This document shows positions 1 to 7,985 of a DNA stretch of 12,049 bases, piece by piece. The notes under the pieces are model-generated. The model was not told the DNA's origin, searched no databases, and was given only the letters and a program-made list of their open reading frames with translations. Numbering within the stretch: the stretch's first letter is position 1; each line of letters begins with the position of its first letter. The stretch is from an uncultured Solimonas sp. (lineage in GTDB: Bacteria > Pseudomonadota > Gammaproteobacteria > Nevskiales > Nevskiaceae), in NCBI GenBank assembly GCA_946478985.1, contig CAMLDZ010000092.1:1-12049 (forward strand), given 5' to 3'. The translations under genes and the position numbers were made by a program.

Positions 1-60
1 TCAGCCACGACACTCCGCCCCCCGGCGTGGTGTGGGGTCGGGGGCGCCGCCCCCCCCCCG
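1..60. other. GC-rich leader upstream of asd with a C10 tract
   Basis: No coding region is supportable here. The stretch is almost entirely G and C and carries an uninterrupted run of ten C at 50-59, preceded by a short GGGGCG/CGCCCC fold. No recognisable -35/-10 pair is present, so the asd promoter probably lies further upstream (leuB is the usual upstream neighbour) or is too GC-rich to recognise. The homopolymer could be a site of length variation or of sequencing error. Confidence 0.4.
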
Positions 61-104
61 CCCCTCACCCCGACCCTCTCCCCACCAGTGGGGAGAGGGG
101 GAAC
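61..104 (+). repeat. REP-like palindrome, copy 1
   Basis: A perfect 12-bp inverted repeat, CCCTCTCCCCAC (74-85) and GTGGGGAGAGGG (88-99), is separated by only CA, so the real loop will be larger. It is preceded by the tag CCCCTCACCCCGA at 61-73. The right arm and flank GGGAGAGGGGGAAC (91-104) recur exactly at 6048-6061 in the same orientation. GGGAGAGGG palindromes with a CCCTCACCC tag are a familiar intergenic REP-type pattern in GC-rich proteobacteria. Here the element ends about 30 bases before the asd start codon. Confidence 0.75.
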
Positions 105-113
105 ATCCAAGTT

Positions 114-121
114 AAGAGAGG
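114..121 (+). promoter_or_regulatory. Ribosome binding site of asd
   Basis: AAGAGAGG lies nine bases before the ATG at 131. It supports that ATG over the in-frame TTG at 122, which would sit directly on top of this site. Confidence 0.6.
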
Positions 122-130
122 TTGTACGTC

Positions 131-1246
131 ATGAAGCAGGTAGGTCTGGTCGGGTGGCGCGGCATGGTCGGCTCGGTGCTGATGCAGCGCATGCAGGAAG
201 AGAACGATTTCGCGCTGATCGATGCGCACTTCTTCAGCACCTCGGCGGCTGGCGGCGCCGGTCCGGTGATCGGCGGCAAGGCCACGCCGGCGCTCAAGGA
301 TGCCAACAGCATCGACGCGCTCAAGGCGATGGACGTGATCATCACCTGCCAGGGCGGCGACTACACCGGCGAGATCTACCCGAAGCTGCGGGCCGCCGGC
401 TGGACCGGCTACTGGATCGACGCGGCGTCGAGCCTGCGCATGAAGGATGACGCGGTGATCATCCTCGACCCGGTCAACCGCGGCGTGATCGACGCGGCGC
501 TGGCCAAGGGCGTCAGGAACTACATCGGCGGCAATTGCACCAACTCCATCTTGCTGATGGGCGTCGGCGGCCTGTTCCGTGAAGGCCTGGTCGAGTGGGT
601 CAGCTCGATGACCTACCAGGCCGCGTCGGGCGGCGGTGCCAACCACATGCGCGAGCTGCTCAAGGGCATGGGCGTGGTGCACGCAGCGGTGGCCGACGAA
701 CTGGCGACGCCGGCTTCGGCGATCCTCGACATCGACCGCAAGGTGGCGAGCGCGATCCGTGAGGACGTGCCGACGGAGTTCTTCGGTGCGCCGCTGGCCG
801 GCGGCCTGATTCCGTGGATCGACGCGCAGCTCGACAACGGCCAGTCAAAGGAAGAGTGGAAGGGCCAGGCCGAGGTCAACAAGATCCTCGGCAACGCGCC
901 GGACGCCGTCATTCCGGTCGACGGCCTGTGCGTGCGCATCGGCGCGATGCGCTGCCACTCGCTGGCGCTGACGATCAAGCTCAAGCGCGAGCTGCCGCTG
1001 GCGGAGATCGAAAGCATCATCAAGAGCGGCAACGACTGGGTGAAGTGGGTGCCCAACGACAAGCCGGTGACCGTCAAGGAACTGACCCCGGCATCGATCA
1101 CCGGCGGCCTGCAGGTTGGCGTCGGCCGCGTGCGCAAGCTCAACCTCGGCCCGCAGTACCTGTCGGCCTTCGTGATCGGTGATCAGTTGTTGTGGGGCGC
1201 TGCTGAGCCGCTGCGCCGCATGCTGCGCATCCTGCTCGATCGCTGA
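131..1246 (+). CDS. asd: Aspartate-semialdehyde dehydrogenase
   Basis: This enzyme makes aspartate semialdehyde from aspartyl phosphate with NADPH in the cytoplasm, the branch point for lysine/diaminopimelate, methionine and threonine. The product has 371 residues, close to the 367 of E. coli Asd. The N-terminus [15 protein letters not shown] is the nucleotide-binding glycine-rich loop and is nearly identical to that of the enterobacterial enzyme, which fixes the ATG at 131. The catalytic cysteine is Cys136 in GGNCTNS. The substrate-binding Arg269 and catalytic His276 are in [11 protein letters not shown]. All active-site residues I can check are present. It belongs to the gammaproteobacterial Asd subgroup. 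The gene is followed by a strong terminator, so it is probably transcribed apart from usg and fimV. Identification is secure. Confidence 0.98.
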   Translation: MKQVGLVGWRGMVGSVLMQRMQEENDFALIDAHFFSTSAAGGAGPVIGGKATPALKDANSIDALKAMDVIITCQGGDYTGEIYPKLRAAGWTGYWIDAASSLRMKDDAVIILDPVNRGVIDAALAKGVRNYIGGNCTNSILLMGVGGLFREGLVEWVSSMTYQAASGGGANHMRELLKGMGVVHAAVADELATPASAILDIDRKVASAIREDVPTEFFGAPLAGGLIPWIDAQLDNGQSKEEWKGQAEVNKILGNAPDAVIPVDGLCVRIGAMRCHSLALTIKLKRELPLAEIESIIKSGNDWVKWVPNDKPVTVKELTPASITGGLQVGVGRVRKLNLGPQYLSAFVIGDQLLWGAAEPLRRMLRILLDR

Positions 1247-1272
1247 AGCGCCGCGTAAACTAGCCGTACCAG

Positions 1273-1308
1273 ACCCGCCCGCAGTCCTGCGGGCGGGTTC
1301 TTTGTTTC
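1273..1308 (+). terminator. Rho-independent terminator after asd
   Basis: A perfect 12-bp GC-rich stem, ACCCGCCCGCAG (1273-1284) and CTGCGGGCGGGT (1287-1298), is followed by the T-rich run TCTTTGTTTC. It starts 26 bases after the asd stop codon. The usg start lies only 12 bases beyond the T-rich run, so usg translation must begin right after the terminator. Confidence 0.88.
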
Positions 1309-1320
1309 TGAGAGATCTGC

Positions 1321-2334
1321 ATGAGCAAGCGTTTTGAGACCGCCATCCTCGGCGGCGACAGCCCCGTCGCCGAAGCCCTGTTCGAATTGCTGGTCGAGCG
1401 CCGCTTTCCGCTCGGCGAGGTGTCAGCCCTGGTGCTGGAACCGGACGACGAGCGCACCGTCAGCTTCGCCGGCCGCCCGCTGCTGCTCGACGACGCGCGC
1501 AGCTTCGACTTCGGCCAGGTGCAACTGGTGTTTCTCGCCGAGGCCGATCCGGAGCTGATCGCCCAGGCCGAACGCGCCGCCGACGCCGGCGCTGTGGTGA
1601 TCGACGCGGTCGGCTGCGACTGGCGCGATTCGGCCATTCCGCTGGTGGTCGCCGACGTCAATCCGCGCGCGCTGGCACGCTTCAACGAGCGCAACATCGT
1701 CGGCATGCCGGATCCGCTCGTCGTCGCCCTGGCGCCGATCGTCGCCTGTCTCGACGGTGCCTTCGGCGTGCGTCGCCTCTCGCTCACCGGCCTGCTGCCG
1801 GCCTCCGACGGCGGACGCGCCGCGCTGGAGGATCTGGCGCGCGAGACCACCGCGCTGCTCAACGCGCGCTTCTACGAGCGCCGCTTCTACCCGCGGCAGA
1901 TCGCCTTCAATGTGCTGCCGCAGGACGCCGATGCCGGCGTCGACGGCCGTACCGAGCGCGAGCGCCGTATCGCCGACGAGCTGCAGAGCCATCTGGGCGC
2001 GCCGGTCGCCACACATGTGAATCTCTTGCGCGTGCCGGTGTTCTACGGATTCGGCGCGGCCCTGGAACTGGATCTGGCGGAAGCGCCCGAACTGCACGCG
2101 GTGAGCGAAAAGCTGGCTGCGCTCAACGCTGTCGAACTGGTCGCGGCGGGCGAGGCCGAAGCGGCGCCGACGCCGGTGACCGACGCGGCGATGACCGAAG
2201 TGGTGTCGATCGGCCGACTGCGGCGCAGCGGCGAGACCGGCCTGTCGCTGTGGCTGACGGCAGACAACAATCGTCGCTGCAGCGCCCTCAATGCAGTGCT
2301 GAACGCCGAGATCCTGAGCCGTGACTATTTATAG
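1321..2334 (+). CDS. usg: Usg-like Asd paralogue, probably not a dehydrogenase
   Basis: The 337-residue product has the aspartate-semialdehyde dehydrogenase fold and resembles E. coli Usg and the second Asd-like gene of Pseudomonas. Shared features include the N-terminal nucleotide-binding strand (ETAILGGDSPVAEAL), PLVVADVNP in the middle, RQIAFNVLP, RVPVFYGF and the C-terminal AEILSRDYL. The active site is degenerate. The motif that carries the catalytic Cys in true Asd reads GMPDPLVV, with Pro132 at the Cys position. The catalytic His of the R-V-P-V-x-x-G-H motif is Phe244, while Arg237 remains. E. coli Usg also lacks the Cys but keeps that His. The glycine-rich loop is altered too (GGDSPVAEA). 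No enzymatic activity should be assumed and the cellular role is unknown. The start codon follows a weak GAGAG site at 1310-1314. Position between asd and fimV matches Pseudomonas. Confidence 0.9.
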   Translation: MSKRFETAILGGDSPVAEALFELLVERRFPLGEVSALVLEPDDERTVSFAGRPLLLDDARSFDFGQVQLVFLAEADPELIAQAERAADAGAVVIDAVGCDWRDSAIPLVVADVNPRALARFNERNIVGMPDPLVVALAPIVACLDGAFGVRRLSLTGLLPASDGGRAALEDLARETTALLNARFYERRFYPRQIAFNVLPQDADAGVDGRTERERRIADELQSHLGAPVATHVNLLRVPVFYGFGAALELDLAEAPELHAVSEKLAALNAVELVAAGEAEAAPTPVTDAAMTEVVSIGRLRRSGETGLSLWLTADNNRRCSALNAVLNAEILSRDYL

Positions 2335-2349
2335 GTCATCCGGTATAAA
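2321..2349 (+). promoter_or_regulatory. Candidate sigma-70 promoter for fimV
   Basis: GTGACT (2321-2326, four of six to TTGACA) and TATAAA (2344-2349, five of six to TATAAT) are spaced by 17 bases. They overlap the last codons of usg. A second -10-like box, TAGAAT, is at 2372-2377 but has no convincing -35. This AT-rich patch stands out in a very GC-rich window. A transcript from here would have a leader of about 200 bases before fimV. Confidence 0.45.
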
Positions 2350-2464
2350 CCGAACGCTGTAAAGGCACTTATAGAATCAATCTCAAGCGCCAGCATGAGC
2401 TGCAAGGCTTGTCTGGTGCGCCGCCCGTCGCGGTGTCGACGGATGCCGGATTTGCCGACAACCC

Positions 2465-2563
2465 ATGAAATCTGCCGCCGCCGTCGCGCCGCCTGAGCTG
2501 GTTCCCGATCCGGGCTGCGAGCGCGCGCGGCCGCTGCGTGCGCCGACGAGGTATCTGTCATGA
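2465..2563 (+). CDS. Possible 32-codon upstream ORF of fimV
   Basis: An ATG at 2465 opens a 32-residue frame, starting MKSAAAVAPPELVPD and ending RYLS. Its TGA stop overlaps the fimV start as ATGA (2560-2563). The peptide shows no recognised domain, signal or membrane segment. No good Shine-Dalgarno sequence precedes it, and a chance ORF of this length is common at this GC content. The exact stop/start overlap is the only reason to record it, since that arrangement allows translational coupling. A leader-peptide role is speculation. Confidence 0.2.
   Translation: MKSAAAVAPPELVPDPGCERARPLRAPTRYLS
2548..2551 (+). promoter_or_regulatory. Ribosome binding site of fimV
   Basis: GAGG (within ACGAGG) lies eight bases before the ATG at 2560 and supports that start, which also places a proper signal peptide at the N-terminus. 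Confidence 0.55.
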
Positions 2564-5199
2564 AAAGGGGTGTGCCGGCGCTGGCGGCCTTGCTCTGCAT
2601 CGCGGTATGGACGGCTTCGGCCGGGGCGCTGGGGCTGGCCGAGATCGACGTGCGCTCGCATCTCAACCAGCGCTTCGACGCCAGCATTCCGCTGACCTCG
2701 GTGACGGCCGAGGAAGCCGCCAGCCTGCGTGTCCGGCTGGCCGACGCCGACGACTACGCCCGCGCCGGCCTGCCGCGCGGCGCCGAGGCCTCGCTGCTGC
2801 GCTTCGCGGTCCGCACCGATGGCGCGCCGCGCATCGAAGTCAGCAGCACCCAGCCGCTGCATGAGCCCTACGTGCAGATGCTGGTCGAGGTCAGCGGAGG
2901 GGGCAACCGTGTGCTGCGCCAGTACAGCGCACTGCTCGATCCGCCGGAAGTCGCCGCGCGCCGCGCTGCCACGGTGGCGCGTGCGCAGGCCACGCCGGCA
3001 CCGCGCTACTACCAGACCGAAGACGAGGCCGCCAAACCGGCGCCGCCGGCCGCCGCGTTCGCCGCCAGCCCGGCGCCGGCCGCTGCCGAGGCGCCGCCGG
3101 CTGTCGCTGCGCCCGCCGCCGTTCCTGCTGCCCCGGCTCCCGCTGCCCCGGCCCCTGCTGCACCCACCCCCGCTGCACCGGCGCCCGCCGGTGCCGCCAC
3201 GCCGCCGGTGCAAAGCCAGCGCGGCGCGCCGGCTGTCGACTTCTACGGGCCGGTCAAGCCGGGTGAAACCCTGTGGAGCATCGCCGAGCGCATGCGCGGC
3301 GATCGCGCCGTCAGCATGGATCAGGCCCTGCTGGCCATCTACAACAGCAATCCGCGCGCCTTCGAGGGCCGCTTCAACGGCCTGATGAAGGGCTCGATGC
3401 TGCGCGTACCCAGCGAGGCCGACATGCGCGCGGTCGACGCCGAGCAGGCCAGCATCGCCATCAGCCGCCTGCGCCGCGGCCTGCCGCAGGCAACGCGCAC
3501 GCGCCGGCCGCAGCTCGATCTGGGTGACGCAGCATCGCCATCGGCTGCGGCCGACGCGCCGGCCGCCAAGCCAGCCGCGGCGACCCCGCCGGCTGCAGTA
3601 GCGCCTGTCCCTGCCGCTCCGGCGGCGGCGGTCCCCGCGCCGCCGGCCGACGCCGCACCGGCAGCCGCTGCCGATGTGCCGCCCCCGACCGGTACCGACG
3701 CCGCCTCCGCAACGCCGGCGGCCGCGGGCACCGGCACCGGCGAGACCGGCGCTGTCACGGACGCCGAAGAAGCGGCAACGGCGCCGGCAAGCCAGCCGCC
3801 TGCGGAACCACAGCCTTCGGCCAGCAAGCCGCCGCGTGCCTTGCCGCCGCCGCCGGCCGCGTCCGACACCTTGGTCGAGGACCTGCTGATTCCGCTGTTA
3901 CTGCTGCTGTTGCTGATCGCGTTGATCGGCGTGCTGGCCAAGCGCTGGCGCCGCCGCCGCGGCCAGCGCATCCCGCGCATGCCGGAGCTGCCGCCCAAGC
4001 CGCTGACACCGCGGTCCGCACCGGACTTTGCCGCCGCAGCGGCTGGCAGCGGCGCCGCCGCGGCGGCCGTACTGTCGGCGCAGGACGATTTCGAGCGCAC
4101 GCAAGCCGAGCTTGCTGACGAAGTACCGCCGGTCGAGATCGTGATGCCGCCGCAGCCCGGTATCGACGTGCAAGTGCACGGCACCGACGCGGCCGCCGAC
4201 GCCATAGCGCCCGCGACCACGCACGTGGCGGCGGAGCAGGACCTGGATTTTGCGTTGGGTGGTGGTTTCGACCTGGCCGACGAATTCGCTGCGCAGAGCG
4301 CGCCGGTCGACATGGACGCGCTCGATCCGCTCAGCGAGGCCGAGTTCCATTCCGCGCATGGCCTGCTCGACGAGGCCGTGGCGCTGCTCGAACGCGCGGC
4401 CGCGCAGCAGCCCGACCGCGACGATGTCCGTGCCAAGCTGGCGCTGGCCTACCTCGAAGCCGGCCGCCGCGACGACTACAAGGCGCTGCTGGAGAAACTG
4501 CAGCCGCGTCTGCCGCAAGCCGACTATCAGGCGCTGCTGCTGGCCGGTGGTGCCGCCGTGCCGGTGCTGGCGCCGGAGTTCACGCCCGAACCGCCGCTCG
4601 CCGAACCGCCGCTCGCCGCGCCGGCGCCGTTCGACGCCGTGCTCGATGCCGGGATCGCCCAGGCCCAGCAGCAGATCGACGATCCGCTGGCCGATGCGCT
4701 GGATCCGGTGGAGTTCCAGCTTGAAGAATTCGAGGTGCCCGCCGCGTCGCCGGACGAGGCGGCCGCGCCGCTGATCGAACGCGAGCGCACGGTCGAGTTC
4801 GACCTCGGCGACTTCGACATCCGGATGCCGGAAGTCGCCGCACCCGCCACGCAGGCGCCGGTCGACAGCGACCCGGCGGCCAGCGTCGACTTCGACCTCT
4901 CCGGCTTCGACCTGCCGACGACGCCAGCCGAGACGCCGACCGAAACAGGCGCCGCAGCAGGCGCCTTGCGCCCGCAGGACACGCCGCCGTTCCAGATCGA
5001 GGATTTCGACTTCGACGCGCTGGCCGCGGACAGCGATCCGATCTCCGGCGACGAATCCGGCACCAAGCTGGATCTGGCGCGCGCCTATGTCGACATGGGC
5101 GACAACGACATGGCGCGGGGCCTGCTCGACGAAGTGCTGCAGCATGGCAGCGATGCGCAGCGCCTGGAGGCGCGGCAGCTGCTCGGCCGGCTGGGCTGA
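2560..5199 (+). CDS. fimV: FimV/HubP-family polar hub protein
   Basis: FimV/HubP proteins are inner-membrane proteins that mark the cell pole and recruit type IV pilus, flagellar and chemotaxis or chromosome-segregation factors. In this 879-residue product, residues 1-23 form a signal peptide (MKRG, hydrophobic core, AGA before LGLAEI). The family's conserved N-terminal domain follows (LGLAEIDVRSHLNQRFDASIPL). An Ala/Pro-rich linker spans about 160-223. A LysM-like peptidoglycan-binding domain lies at 227-289 (VKPGETLWSIAERM to RVPSEADM). A second Ala/Pro-rich linker covers 311-437. A membrane segment at about 442-463 (leucine-rich, then KRWRRRRGQR) puts the rest in the cytoplasm. That part is acidic, has a TPR-like helical unit near 590-650, five short [DE]-F-x-L-x-x-F-[DE] motifs between 562 and 818, and the conserved FimV C-terminal domain at about 832-879. 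I see no clear periplasmic coiled coil. Length is similar to Pseudomonas FimV. Confidence 0.95.
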   Translation: MKRGVPALAALLCIAVWTASAGALGLAEIDVRSHLNQRFDASIPLTSVTAEEAASLRVRLADADDYARAGLPRGAEASLLRFAVRTDGAPRIEVSSTQPLHEPYVQMLVEVSGGGNRVLRQYSALLDPPEVAARRAATVARAQATPAPRYYQTEDEAAKPAPPAAAFAASPAPAAAEAPPAVAAPAAVPAAPAPAAPAPAAPTPAAPAPAGAATPPVQSQRGAPAVDFYGPVKPGETLWSIAERMRGDRAVSMDQALLAIYNSNPRAFEGRFNGLMKGSMLRVPSEADMRAVDAEQASIAISRLRRGLPQATRTRRPQLDLGDAASPSAAADAPAAKPAAATPPAAVAPVPAAPAAAVPAPPADAAPAAAADVPPPTGTDAASATPAAAGTGTGETGAVTDAEEAATAPASQPPAEPQPSASKPPRALPPPPAASDTLVEDLLIPLLLLLLLIALIGVLAKRWRRRRGQRIPRMPELPPKPLTPRSAPDFAAAAAGSGAAAAAVLSAQDDFERTQAELADEVPPVEIVMPPQPGIDVQVHGTDAAADAIAPATTHVAAEQDLDFALGGGFDLADEFAAQSAPVDMDALDPLSEAEFHSAHGLLDEAVALLERAAAQQPDRDDVRAKLALAYLEAGRRDDYKALLEKLQPRLPQADYQALLLAGGAAVPVLAPEFTPEPPLAEPPLAAPAPFDAVLDAGIAQAQQQIDDPLADALDPVEFQLEEFEVPAASPDEAAAPLIERERTVEFDLGDFDIRMPEVAAPATQAPVDSDPAASVDFDLSGFDLPTTPAETPTETGAAAGALRPQDTPPFQIEDFDFDALAADSDPISGDESGTKLDLARAYVDMGDNDMARGLLDEVLQHGSDAQRLEARQLLGRLG
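3124..3183 (+). repeat. 15-bp tandem repeat, four copies, inside fimV
   Basis: Four in-frame 15-base units encode PAAPA, PAAPA, PAAPT and PAAPA in the periplasmic linker of FimV just before the LysM domain. The third codon positions differ slightly between units. Loss or gain of a unit would keep the frame and change only linker length. Confidence 0.75.
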
Positions 5200-5206
5200 A
5201 GCAGGC

Positions 5207-5212
5207 GAGGGG
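5207..5212 (+). promoter_or_regulatory. Ribosome binding site of truA
   Basis: GAGGGG lies 11 bases before the GTG at 5224. The spacing is slightly long, but no better start is available before the conserved EYVGSAYSGWQ segment. Confidence 0.45.
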
Positions 5213-5223
5213 ATCCGCACGTC

Positions 5224-6009
5224 GTGACGCGTTACGCCGCGGGTGTCGAGTACGTCGGCAGCGCCTATTCCGGCTGGCAGGCCTTGCAGCATCGCCGCAC
5301 CGTGCAGGCGGAGCTGGAGCGTGCACTGGCCAAGGTCGCCGATCATCCGCTGACGGTGACCGCCGCCGGCCGCACCGATGCCGGCGTGCATGCGTTGCAG
5401 CAGGTCGTGCACTTTGACAGCCCGGCGCGGCGCAGCGACTACGCCTGGCTGCTGGGCACCAACACCAATCTGCCGCGCGACATCAGCCTGCGCTGGGTGC
5501 AGGCGGTGCCGGAGCATTTCCACGCGCGCTTCAAGGCGGTGGAGCGGCGCTACCGCTACGTGATCCACAACACCCGCGCGCGCAGCGCGCTGGCCCTGGA
5601 CCGCAGCGCCTGGTGGCCGCAGCGGCTCGACGCCGAGGCCATGCATGCGGCGGCGCAGGTGCTGATCGGCGAGCATGATTTCTCGGCGTTCCGTGATTCC
5701 GAGTGCCAGGCACCGACGCCGGTGCGCGAGCTGTTCGCGGTGAGCGTGCAGCGCCGCGGCGATTTCGTGGTGATCGACGTTGCCGGCAATGCCTTCCTGC
5801 ATCACATGGTGCGCAATATCACCGGCACGCTGGCCGAGGTCGGCCAGGGCCGTCAGCCGCTGGCCTGGGTCGCCGAGGTACTGGCCGGCCGCGACCGCAA
5901 GCGCGCCGGCATGACCGCGCCGGCCGCCGGCCTGTGTTTCGTAGGGCCGCGATATCCGGCAGAATTCGCCCTCCCTGACGCGCCCGCGCCCTGGTTTCCC
6001 GGAACATAG
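5224..6009 (+). CDS. truA: tRNA pseudouridine(38-40) synthase TruA
   Basis: TruA converts uridines 38, 39 and 40 of the anticodon arm of many tRNAs to pseudouridine. The 261-residue product starts with GTG. It shows the family N-terminus (VEYVGSAYSGWQ), the catalytic aspartate Asp52 in AGRTDAGVHA, FHARFKAVERRYRYVI, the GEHDFSAFRDSECQ segment and the conserved NAFLHHMVRNI at 189-199. Length is close to the roughly 270 residues usual for bacterial TruA. It starts 24 bases after fimV, so the two are probably on one transcript. The fimV-truA-trpF linkage is long conserved in gamma- and betaproteobacteria. The last ten residues (DAPAPWFPGT) go beyond the usual end and run up to the repeat-rich intergenic region. 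Confidence 0.97.
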   Translation: MTRYAAGVEYVGSAYSGWQALQHRRTVQAELERALAKVADHPLTVTAAGRTDAGVHALQQVVHFDSPARRSDYAWLLGTNTNLPRDISLRWVQAVPEHFHARFKAVERRYRYVIHNTRARSALALDRSAWWPQRLDAEAMHAAAQVLIGEHDFSAFRDSECQAPTPVRELFAVSVQRRGDFVVIDVAGNAFLHHMVRNITGTLAEVGQGRQPLAWVAEVLAGRDRKRAGMTAPAAGLCFVGPRYPAEFALPDAPAPWFPGT

Positions 6010-6010
6010 C

Positions 6011-6104
6011 GTCGCGCAGCGACACGACCGCCCCTCTCCCGCACAGCGGGAGAGGGGGAACCATTGGCGGAGCCAATGGTGGGCTGAGGGCCGCGTGCAG
6101 CGGC
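6011..6104 (+). repeat. Four-hairpin REP-like element between truA and trpF (copy 2)
   Basis: Four inverted repeats follow one another. GTCGC/GCGAC lies at 6011-6023 with loop GCA. A perfect 12-bp stem CCCCTCTCCCGC/GCGGGAGAGGGG lies at 6031-6057 with loop ACA. A perfect 9-bp stem ACCATTGGC/GCCAATGGT lies at 6060-6080 with loop GGA. GCCGC/GCGGC lies at 6090-6104. The second hairpin with its flank GGGAGAGGGGGAAC matches copy 1 near position 91. There is no T-tract, so it is not a classical terminator. It could stabilise the upstream mRNA or lower read-through into trpFBA. Confidence 0.75.
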
Positions 6105-6120
6105 TGGCTGCGCCGAACAT

Positions 6121-6776
6121 ATGACAAAGGCTGAAGTGTCCCGTACCCGCATCAAGTTCTGTGGCATCCGCCGCCCCGGCGATCTGGATGCTGCCATCGC
6201 CGTTGGCGCCGATGCGATCGGCCTGATCCTGGTTCCGGCCAGCCCCCGTTACGTGACGCTCGCGCAGGCGGCCAAGCTGCGCGCCGCGGTGCCGCCGCTG
6301 GTCAGCACCGTGGTGCTGGTCAAGGATGCCGACGCCGCCTTCGTGCAGGACGCGATCGACGCGCTCAGGCCGGAGCTGGTGCAGTTCCACGGCAGCGAAA
6401 GCGCCGAGTTCTGCGAGAGCTTCAATACGCCGTACCTGAAAGCCGTGGCGATGGGCGGCAAGGTGGCGCTGCCCACCTTGGCGCGCCGCTACCGTTCGGC
6501 CGCGGCGCTGCTGCTCGACAGCCACGCGCCGGGCGGCATGGGCGGCAGCGGTCAGACTTTTGCCTGGCAGGCGCTGCCCAAGCTCGGCAAGCCGGTGCTG
6601 CTGGCGGGCGGCCTGAACCCGGCCAATGTCGGGCGCGGCATCGCTACCATTCGCCCGTACGCGGTCGACGTCTCCAGCGGCGTCGAGTCGCGGCCCGGGA
6701 TCAAGGATCACGACAAGATGCGCGCCTTCGTCGCGGCGGTCCGCCGCGCCGACCAGCGCCTGCTTCGAGGAAACGC

Positions 6777-6780
<4 letters not shown>
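6121..6780 (+). CDS. trpF: Phosphoribosylanthranilate isomerase
   Basis: TrpF performs the Amadori rearrangement of phosphoribosylanthranilate to CdRP, the third step from anthranilate to tryptophan. The 219-residue TIM-barrel protein has the general base Cys14 in [11 protein letters not shown] and the general acid Asp133 in [18 protein letters not shown]. The phosphate-binding end is also conserved ([15 protein letters not shown] and [15 protein letters not shown]). The start is uncertain. The ATG at 6121 has no Shine-Dalgarno sequence because a repeat region abuts it. A GTG at 6136 is preceded by AAAGG five bases upstream and would give [11 protein letters not shown], the more usual N-terminus. 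The gene ends in an ATGA overlap with trpB, which indicates translational coupling. trpE, trpG, trpD and trpC are not in the window. Confidence 0.96.

Positions 6781-7981
<1,201 letters not shown>

Positions 7982-7985
<4 letters not shown>

Noticed and set aside
1..130. Lysine riboswitch or attenuator upstream of asd
   Set aside because: No lysine-riboswitch core or terminator is present; the region is a C-tract plus a REP-like palindrome.
88..450. Plus-strand frame overlapping asd in another phase
   Set aside because: The translation is Arg/Gly-rich and overlaps the unmistakable Asd N-terminus.
6011..6104. Rho-independent terminator after truA
   Set aside because: The stems are strong but none is followed by a run of T.
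61..6104. CRISPR-like repeats
   Set aside because: Only two copies of the palindrome exist, 6 kb apart, with no regular spacers and no cas genes.
6011..6120. Tryptophan attenuator before trpF
   Set aside because: There is no leader peptide with Trp codons and no T-tract after the hairpins; the palindromes fit REP-type repeats better.
3898..6711. A 937-codon open frame on the minus strand, with other long minus-strand frames (for example 7865-9967 and 9882-11177)
   Set aside because: They lie fully opposite well-recognised genes (fimV, truA, trpF, trpB, trpA, accD, folC), and their translations are Arg/Ala/Gly-rich without any family motif. At this GC content, stop-free antisense frames are expected.
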